Shown here piece after piece: positions 57,899-64,000 of a stretch of DNA of 64,000 bases. The notes beneath the pieces were generated by a model, which was given only the letters and a program-made list of their open reading frames with translations, did not search any database and was not told where the DNA came from. Both the position numbers and the translations under genes were made by a program. Each line of letters begins with the position of its first letter. The stretch's first letter is position 1. The DNA comes from Ignavibacteria bacterium. Lineage in GTDB: Bacteria > Bacteroidota > Ignavibacteria > Ignavibacteriales > Ignavibacteriaceae. The stretch is from NCBI GenBank assembly GCA_017302895.1, contig JAFLBV010000002.1, positions 62,001 through 126,000 of the forward strand, written 5' to 3'.

Positions 57899-58577
57899 GG
57901 AATTATTTTATGCAGATCCCGGATTGACGGGTTATCAGGAGGCCTGGGATCTGCAAAAATCTCTGCATTCTCTTAGGTACGAGGGCAAAATCAAGGATAC
58001 CTTCATCATGCTCGAGCATCCGCATACATATACCCTGGGTAAAACTGCCGATAAAAACAACCTCATTGGCTCTGACGAGTTTCTTCGTGACAGAGAAATC
58101 AAAGTTTTTGAGATTGACAGAGGTGGTGATATAACCTATCATGGTCCCGGGCAAATTGTGGGTTACCCCATAATCAATCTTCAGGACTGGAAACCTGACA
58201 CGCATCTCTATCTCAGAACCCTTGAGCAGGTTATCATCGATGTGCTCAAAGATTACGGGATAGAATCCGGCAGAAAACCTGAATATACAGGTGTTTGGGT
58301 AGGGGAGAGCAAGATTGCTGCCATAGGAATTAAGATATCACGCTGGATTACCATGCATGGATTTGCATTCAACATAAATACAGATCTCGACCTTTTCAAC
58401 GGTATCATACCGTGTGGAATAAAGGAAAAGGAAGTGACATCCTTGAAAAAATTATTGAATAAAGAAATAAATATCGGCGAAGTTAAAGCTAAACTGCTTC
58501 TGCGGTTTATGGAGCATTTTAATTTTACTGAAAAACAAGAAATTAACATCTATCAATTGGTTCAATTAAAAACTTAA
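57876..58577 (+). CDS. lipB: Lipoyl (octanoyl) transferase
   Basis: The 233-residue protein shows LipB features: LEHPHTYTLGKTAD, RGGDITYHGPGQIVGYPI, the lysine-containing SKIAAIGIKISRWITMHGFAFN and the catalytic cysteine in IIPCGI. It moves octanoyl from ACP to lipoyl domains. The start overlaps lpd by 23 bp. Its own targets are the E2 lipoyl domains two genes later. Confidence 0.95.
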   Translation: MVRQSISKELFYADPGLTGYQEAWDLQKSLHSLRYEGKIKDTFIMLEHPHTYTLGKTADKNNLIGSDEFLRDREIKVFEIDRGGDITYHGPGQIVGYPIINLQDWKPDTHLYLRTLEQVIIDVLKDYGIESGRKPEYTGVWVGESKIAAIGIKISRWITMHGFAFNINTDLDLFNGIIPCGIKEKEVTSLKKLLNKEINIGEVKAKLLLRFMEHFNFTEKQEINIYQLVQLKT

Positions 58578-58588
58578 AAAGGACCGAA

Positions 58589-60673
58589 ATGGCAAAAACT
58601 GCGGTATTAGAAGAAAAACCGGTTAAAAAAACTTCACAATCGAATAACGGTAGTGAGAAAATAAACATAGACAAAAACACTCTCATTGCTGCCTACAGAT
58701 ATATGTATCTCGCCAGACAGATCGATAACAAAGCCATGAATTTGCTAAGACAGGGAAAAACTTTTTTTCATATCGCAGGTGCAGGTCATGAGGCTATACA
58801 GTCGGCTATCGGTTTGATACTCGATTCACGGGTAGATTGGATTTTTCCCTACTACAGAGATTTGACCCTGACTCTGATGTCAGGAATGACTCCGAAAGAT
58901 TTTTTCCTTGCCTGTTTTGGAAAAGCGGATGATCCCGCTTGTGGAGGAAGGCAATTACCATGTCACTTTGGAGTGAAAAAACCTAATCTTGTTCCGACTC
59001 AATCAAGCCCTACCGGTACCCAATTCTTGCAGGCTGTCGGAACCGCTCTTGCATCCGAACGACAGGGAATCAAAAACATTTCTTATGTCAGTTCCGGCGA
59101 AGGAACCACCAGTCAGGGTGAGTTTCATGAAGCGGTAAACTGGGCTTCAAGGGAGAAACTTCCGGTTTTATTTGTAATTCAGAATAACAAATATGCCATT
59201 TCTGTGCATGTATCACAGCAGAGCGGTGGTGAGGGAAATCTTATCTCCGAAATGATGAAGGGATATGCAAACCTGAAGAGATTCCATGTGGATGGAACCA
59301 ACTTTTTCGAGTCATACAGAATCGTGCAGGAAGCTGTAGATTATATCAGATCAGGAAAAGGACCGGCTCTTATAGAGGCTGATCTGGTCCGTTTGCATTC
59401 TCACTCATCATCAGATGATCATAAGAAGTACAGATCGGAAAATGAATTGAAGGAGGATCAAAAAAGAGATCCGATTTTTAGATTTGGCCATGATGTACTT
59501 GTTCAAAATATTTTTACTGAAGATGAACTTGAAATAATTCGTAAAGAAGTGGATGAATCGATCAATTCTGCGGTTGACGAAGCATTCACGGCTTCAAATC
59601 CTGATCCTGCTACTGCAATTAATCATGTTTTCGATGAAAGCGGCTTTAAGGAGTCACTGGATTATGAAAAATCGACTCCGGAAGGCAAGTCGATAGTCAT
59701 GGTTGATGCCATAAATCATGCTTTACTGGAAGAGATGGAAATCAACGATAAGATCTATGTTTTTGGCGAGGATATCGCTGATGGCAAAGGCGGAGTGTTT
59801 ACTGCAACAAAAGGATTATCGACTAAATACGGGAGTCGAAGAGTTTTTAACAGTCCTTTAGCTGAGGCGAGCATTGCGGGAGTGGCAACAGGCATGGCAC
59901 TTGCCGGTATGAAGCCGGTGGTGGAAATCCAATTCGGTGATTACATCTGGCCCGCTTTTATGCAGTACAAAAACGAAACCGCAACATTCAGATACCGTTC
60001 AAACAATGAGTGGGCTGCCCCTTTTGTAACAAGAGTTGCTGTCGGTGGCTATATTCACGGAGGATTGTATCACAGTCAGAACATCGAAGCATTCTTCGCC
60101 CATGTTCCGGGTCTCTATATTGCATATCCTTCGAATGCAGCGGATGCAAAGGGCCTGCTTAAAACCGCAATCAGGATTAACGATCCTGTGATATTCTGTG
60201 AGCACAAAGGACTTTACAGACAGTCATTCGCCATGGCCCCCGAACCAGACGCAGAGTATTTAATTCCTTTCGGAAAGGCAAAAGTCGTCCGAGAAGGGAA
60301 AGACCTTACGGTTGTTTCATGGGGAGCCACAGTGTGGGAAGCAGTAATTGCAGCCAAAAAACTGGAAGAAGAAGGTTACAGTGTCGAGGTAATCGATATC
60401 AGAACAATCATTCCACTGGATATCGAGACAATCTACTCATCCATCAAAAAGACGGGTAAGGCGATAGTTATTCATGAAGATACACTTACAGGTGGATTTG
60501 GTGCTGAAATATCAGCCAGAATCGCTTCCGATTGTTTTGAATATCTCGATGGACCGGTAAAACGATATGCTGCAAGAGATGCACATATTCCCTACAGCCC
60601 AATTCTGGAAGATGTAATTTTACCTTCAAGAACAGGCGTTTATCAAGCAATTAAAGATTTAGCACAATACTAA
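58589..60673 (+). CDS. Fused alpha-beta E1 of a 2-oxoacid dehydrogenase (branched-chain/pyruvate type)
   Basis: The 694-residue protein joins E1 alpha (residues about 30-345; TPP-binding GEGTTSQGEFHEAVNWAS near 170, phosphate-loop-type HSHSSSDDHKKYRS) to E1 beta (about 365-694; VFGEDIADGKGGVF, NSPLAEASIAGVATGMALAG). In most bacteria these are two chains. Overall it resembles the branched-chain 2-oxoacid dehydrogenase group, but pyruvate as substrate cannot be excluded. It has no gaps in the thiamine site. It lies 11 bp after lipB. Confidence 0.92.
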   Translation: MAKTAVLEEKPVKKTSQSNNGSEKINIDKNTLIAAYRYMYLARQIDNKAMNLLRQGKTFFHIAGAGHEAIQSAIGLILDSRVDWIFPYYRDLTLTLMSGMTPKDFFLACFGKADDPACGGRQLPCHFGVKKPNLVPTQSSPTGTQFLQAVGTALASERQGIKNISYVSSGEGTTSQGEFHEAVNWASREKLPVLFVIQNNKYAISVHVSQQSGGEGNLISEMMKGYANLKRFHVDGTNFFESYRIVQEAVDYIRSGKGPALIEADLVRLHSHSSSDDHKKYRSENELKEDQKRDPIFRFGHDVLVQNIFTEDELEIIRKEVDESINSAVDEAFTASNPDPATAINHVFDESGFKESLDYEKSTPEGKSIVMVDAINHALLEEMEINDKIYVFGEDIADGKGGVFTATKGLSTKYGSRRVFNSPLAEASIAGVATGMALAGMKPVVEIQFGDYIWPAFMQYKNETATFRYRSNNEWAAPFVTRVAVGGYIHGGLYHSQNIEAFFAHVPGLYIAYPSNAADAKGLLKTAIRINDPVIFCEHKGLYRQSFAMAPEPDAEYLIPFGKAKVVREGKDLTVVSWGATVWEAVIAAKKLEEEGYSVEVIDIRTIIPLDIETIYSSIKKTGKAIVIHEDTLTGGFGAEISARIASDCFEYLDGPVKRYAARDAHIPYSPILEDVILPSRTGVYQAIKDLAQY

Positions 60674-60687
60674 AATTGAGGTTTTGA

Positions 60688-62385
60688 ATGAAAATTGACA
60701 TTGTAATGCCTAAAATGGGTGAGAGTGTTACCGAGGGAACCATCATAAAATGGTATAAAAAACCGGGTGACAGTGTAAAACGGGATGAGATAATTTTTGA
60801 AATAAGCACCGACAAAGTGGACACTGAAATACCTTCCCCTGAAGAAGGAATCCTGACAGAAGTGCTTGTTCAGGAGCAGGAAACTGTTGATGTAGGGGTT
60901 GTTGTTGCCCGGTTATCCACCGCCTCTGAAAATGCAGAATCAGCAACACCGGAAGCCACTGATGTCTCAGAAGTTGTAAAAGAGACCGGAAATCAGGCTC
61001 AATCTGCCCCGGAACCGGTTGAAACACATACACCTTTAGTTTCTTCTGACCTTGTCGATATCCCGATGCCCAAAATGGGTGAATCGGTCATGGAAGGTAC
61101 CATAATAAAATGGTACAAAAAGGTCGGGGAGTCAGTCAAGAAAGATGAAACATTTTTTGAAATAAGTACCGACAAAGTTGATACCGAAGTAACTTCACCT
61201 TCAGATGGTGTGGTTATGGAAATTCTGGTGCAGGAACAGGAAACCGTTGATGTAGGCACTGTCGTTGCCAGAATCTCCGGATCCGGAAGTGCAGCGACTA
61301 AACCCGTTGCACCTGCAAGCACGGCTGTGAAAGTTGAACAAACACCTGTCGAAACCGTATCAATGCACGATATGATAGGGAAGGCAGCAATGACTGAAAC
61401 CGTTCAGCCGGTTGAAGAGGCGAGCAGTGATAAGTTCTTTTCTCCTCTTGTTTTGAGCATTGCCAGAAAAGAGGGAGTATCGGTATCCGAACTCGAATCA
61501 ATCAAAGGAAGCGGCATCGGTGGCAGAGTAACAAAGAATGATGTTTTTTCTTATTTGTCAAATCGCTCAGCGACTCCAAAAGCAACCCCTTCCGTGGCAG
61601 TTCCACAACCGGTTCATTCACAGCAGACTCCTGTTTATACACCGGCTCCTCAACCGGCGTATAATTTCAATGCCGGTGAGCAGGAAATTGTTCCTATGGA
61701 CAACATTCGCAGAAAAATCATGCAGCATATGGTGATGAGCAGAGACACCTCTGTGCATGTGACTGAGCTTGCTGAAGTGGATATGAGCAAAATCTATAAG
61801 TTCATCCAGTCAAACAAGGACGCAACTGCCCAGAAACATGGGGTCAAACTAACCTACATGCCTTTTATTGCTCATTCTGTGATAAGAGCTTTGAGAGAGT
61901 ATCCACTCGTAAATTCAAGCATTGATGGCAATAATATCGTCCAGAAGAGATTCGTAAATCTGGGTATTGCTGTTGCAGTTCAACCCAACGGTCTCATTGT
62001 TCCGAATATCAAAAATGCTCACGAAAAAAACATTATCGGACTTGCAAGCTCGATAAATGACATTGCTCTGCGGGCGCGAAATAAAAAACTCTCTCCTGAT
62101 GATATAACAAACGGAACTTTCACCATAACAAATTACGGAGTATTCGGAACACTTTTCGGAACTCCGATAATAAACCAGCCTGAAGTTGCGATACTTGGGG
62201 TCGGAGCGGTCGTAAAGAGACCCGTCGTTGTCGAAGTCGATGGCATGGACACAATCGCTATTAAGCCGATGATGTATCTTACCCTGGCACACGATCACCG
62301 TCTTGTGGATGGTATGCTCGGTGGTTTGTTCCTGAAATCGGTTAAGGATTATCTCGAAAACTTTAACGAAAACATGATTTATTAA
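60688..62385 (+). CDS. Dihydrolipoamide acyltransferase E2 with two lipoyl domains
   Basis: The 565-residue protein has two near-identical lipoyl domains (lysines K43 and K163 in STDKVDTE) and a peripheral-subunit-binding domain at about 245-290 (SPLVLSIARKEGVSV, GSGIGGRVTKNDV). Pro/Ala-rich linkers join these to the catalytic domain, with H537 and D541 in HDHRLVDG. It passes acyl groups from E1 to CoA. It belongs to the same complex as E1 and E3 of this operon. It ends 15 bp before lipA. Confidence 0.95.
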   Translation: MKIDIVMPKMGESVTEGTIIKWYKKPGDSVKRDEIIFEISTDKVDTEIPSPEEGILTEVLVQEQETVDVGVVVARLSTASENAESATPEATDVSEVVKETGNQAQSAPEPVETHTPLVSSDLVDIPMPKMGESVMEGTIIKWYKKVGESVKKDETFFEISTDKVDTEVTSPSDGVVMEILVQEQETVDVGTVVARISGSGSAATKPVAPASTAVKVEQTPVETVSMHDMIGKAAMTETVQPVEEASSDKFFSPLVLSIARKEGVSVSELESIKGSGIGGRVTKNDVFSYLSNRSATPKATPSVAVPQPVHSQQTPVYTPAPQPAYNFNAGEQEIVPMDNIRRKIMQHMVMSRDTSVHVTELAEVDMSKIYKFIQSNKDATAQKHGVKLTYMPFIAHSVIRALREYPLVNSSIDGNNIVQKRFVNLGIAVAVQPNGLIVPNIKNAHEKNIIGLASSINDIALRARNKKLSPDDITNGTFTITNYGVFGTLFGTPIINQPEVAILGVGAVVKRPVVVEVDGMDTIAIKPMMYLTLAHDHRLVDGMLGGLFLKSVKDYLENFNENMIY

Positions 62386-62400
62386 GAGAGAAGTATTGAT

Positions 62401-63327
62401 TTGGAAAGAAAAACTATAAACAAGCATCAAAGAGATTTTGCGGAAAAAGTTCAAGATGCCAAATCCACACTTGGCAGAAGACCAGAATGGCTGAAAGTTA
62501 AACTGCCAACAGGGAAGAATTATGTTGATGTAAAAAACCTGATGAGAAACAATAAACTCAACACGGTATGTGAAGAGGCGAAATGCCCCAACCTCGCAGA
62601 ATGCTGGAATCACAGGACCGCAACTTTTATGATTCTCGGTGATACATGTACCAGAAGTTGTGGATTCTGCAATATTAAAGTCGGGATGCCCAATGAACTT
62701 GATTTGGATGAACCCAGAAGAGTGGCAGAAGCAGTAAACAATTTGCAATTAAGGCATGTTGTGATTACCTCTGTAAACAGGGATGAACTGATCGATGGCG
62801 GTGCGGGTATTTTTGCAGAAACAATTCGAATTATCAGAGAAACCACTCCTGAATGCACAATCGAAATTTTGATTCCCGACTTCAAAGGCTACGAACCTGC
62901 CTTTGAAATAATTATGAAAAATCCTCCCGATATATTAAATCATAACCTCGAAACTGTCCCTTCACTTTACCATGCTGTTAGACCTCAGGCTAAATATCAA
63001 AGAAGTCTTGATCTTATCAAGTGGTTTCATGATCGAGGATTGAAGACTAAAAGCGGTATCATGGTTGGAATTGGAGAGACCAAAGAACAGGTGGTGGAAC
63101 TGATGCGTGACCTCGTGAATCACAACTGCGATATTTTGACTATAGGTCAGTACTTGCAGCCAACAACGAATCATCTTCCGGTAAATCGCTTTGTCACACC
63201 CGATGAATTCGATTTTTACAAAGAAGAAGGTCTTAAAATGGGCTTCAAAATTGTGGAATCGGCCCCACTTGTTAGAAGCTCCTATCATGCTGACAAGCAG
63301 GCAAGAATGGTTACTCTGGTTAATTAA
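62401..63327 (+). CDS. lipA: Lipoyl synthase
   Basis: The 308-residue radical-SAM enzyme has both clusters: the auxiliary C57, C62, C68 (CEEAKCPNLAEC) and the radical-SAM C83, C87, C90 (CTRSCGFC). The C-terminal SSYHAD serine region is present. It inserts sulfur into octanoyl groups placed by LipB. The start codon is TTG (62401), with GAGAGAAG upstream and no nearby ATG giving a better fit. It is the last gene of the operon. Confidence 0.97.
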   Translation: MERKTINKHQRDFAEKVQDAKSTLGRRPEWLKVKLPTGKNYVDVKNLMRNNKLNTVCEEAKCPNLAECWNHRTATFMILGDTCTRSCGFCNIKVGMPNELDLDEPRRVAEAVNNLQLRHVVITSVNRDELIDGGAGIFAETIRIIRETTPECTIEILIPDFKGYEPAFEIIMKNPPDILNHNLETVPSLYHAVRPQAKYQRSLDLIKWFHDRGLKTKSGIMVGIGETKEQVVELMRDLVNHNCDILTIGQYLQPTTNHLPVNRFVTPDEFDFYKEEGLKMGFKIVESAPLVRSSYHADKQARMVTLVN

Positions 63328-63354
63328 CTGTTAAAGATTAGTGACAGTTTTTTT
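63326..63354 (+). terminator. Possible weak terminator after lipA
   Basis: AACTGT pairs with ACAGTT (6 bp, 12-nt loop) followed by T. The stem is short, so confidence is limited. Confidence 0.4.
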
Positions 63355-63409
63355 AGAATCATTATTTGACTTTATTTGAAGTCTCACTTTTATTTTTTTT
63401 TGAAATTGT

Positions 63410-64000
63410 ATGAAGATTAAACACCTGTTAGCCCTCACAATTGTGTTCCAATTTCTGGCACTTGCACAACAAGAAATCCCGTCACTGAACGCATTTAGAA
63501 AAGACGATAATTCAAAATACACATCAATCGGAAATTTTGGCATAACCATAACAAATTTTGGTACTTATGGCCATGGTTTCGCTCTTTGGCCACAACAGCC
63601 ATCAGGTGAGTATCCAAAGGGAAGCGGTATTGAACACATATTTGACGGTGGTCTTTATGTTGGAGGGTTTATCAGCAATGATTCCCTGGGATCGGGTAAA
63701 GTTGGTCCTTTCGTAACCACCGGTGCAGTTGATGCTGCTTCAGTTTCCGCAAGGGGAGGTGGATTTGAATTTACGAATGCAAAAGAATCCAGAGTGGTGG
63801 AAAGATCCTCCCTTCTAACCTCACGGTACTACAAACCTGAAGCCGTTTCACATCAGGATTTTGTAATGGACTTTTCTGATACAAATCTCGTGTGGGAAAA
63901 TGGAGAACCAATTCAGGAACATACACCCCTGGGTATTGGTGTACATCTTGAAACCTACGCCTGGAACTTTCCCTTCGCTGATTTCTTCGTTATCTTCAAT
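63410..64000 (+). CDS. Secreted protein, 5' part (runs off the window)
   Basis: From ATG 63410 the frame stays open for 197 codons to the window edge. It starts with a signal peptide (MKIKHLLAL, hydrophobic, cut near LALAQ). A beta-rich region follows with ITNFGTYGHGF, EYPKGSGIEHIFDGGLYVGG and SARGGGFEFTNAKESR. The pattern resembles large secreted proteins of Ignavibacteria-type genomes, which usually end in a T9SS domain, but the end is not visible. I do not assign a function. Confidence 0.75.
   Translation, partial: MKIKHLLALTIVFQFLALAQQEIPSLNAFRKDDNSKYTSIGNFGITITNFGTYGHGFALWPQQPSGEYPKGSGIEHIFDGGLYVGGFISNDSLGSGKVGPFVTTGAVDAASVSARGGGFEFTNAKESRVVERSSLLTSRYYKPEAVSHQDFVMDFSDTNLVWENGEPIQEHTPLGIGVHLETYAWNFPFADFFVIFN

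Overview
The window looks like chromosomal DNA of a Bacteroidota/Chlorobi-group bacterium, most likely an Ignavibacteria-type organism (inference). Three things point there. Two large secreted proteins end in a type IX secretion (Por) sorting domain with the NYPNPFNP signature. Several intergenic regions carry the Bacteroidota -7 element TAnnTTTG, twice with a TTTG box 20 bp upstream. The DNA is moderately AT-rich with tightly packed operons. No CRISPR array, rRNA or phage structural gene was seen.

Regions 1-7.2 kb hold a partial unknown gene, a queuosine-precursor transporter, a large TPR protein with three tandem CbbX-type AAA+ domains, and groES-groEL behind a perfect CIRCE operator. Regions 7.4-14.2 kb hold a secreted T9SS protein split by a frameshift, tpx, an AI-2E family membrane protein, asnS, and an overlapping LMW-phosphatase/fructosamine-kinase pair that looks like a protein-deglycation module. 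Regions 14.2-20.1 kb hold speD and, divergently, an operon of a small YbjN/CesT-like protein, PspA, DUF4178, a lipoprotein, a double-DUF350 membrane protein, a membrane-anchored spermidine synthase and, slightly apart, a UPF0316 protein. This is the best candidate for a poorly described system: an envelope-stress module linked to polyamine synthesis. A PiT phosphate transporter with Pho-box-like repeats follows.

Regions 22-40 kb are a metal/drug efflux block. A CzcCBA-like operon (+) and a TolC-MFP-RND operon (-) converge, and a composite transposon sits exactly between their stop codons. It has two 1985-bp IS1182-like copies in direct orientation around merR, a merT-merP fusion and merA. A Gdx-type SMR exporter, tRNA-Leu(CAA) and tRNA-Phe(GAA) come next.

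Regions 40.9-51.7 kb hold a secreted BNR/T9SS protein and a housekeeping run: purC, pgsA, pgpA, cinA, thpR, recA, recX, a flavin reductase and acetoacetyl-CoA synthetase. Regions 51.9-56.3 kb are a two-gene defence-like insertion: a single-chain type IIG restriction-modification enzyme and an uncharacterised PD-(D/E)XK protein. Regions 56.4-63.3 kb are a lipoate/2-oxoacid dehydrogenase operon (lpd, lipB, fused E1 alpha-beta, E2, lipA), with its own Bacteroidota-type promoter. The window ends inside another secreted protein gene.
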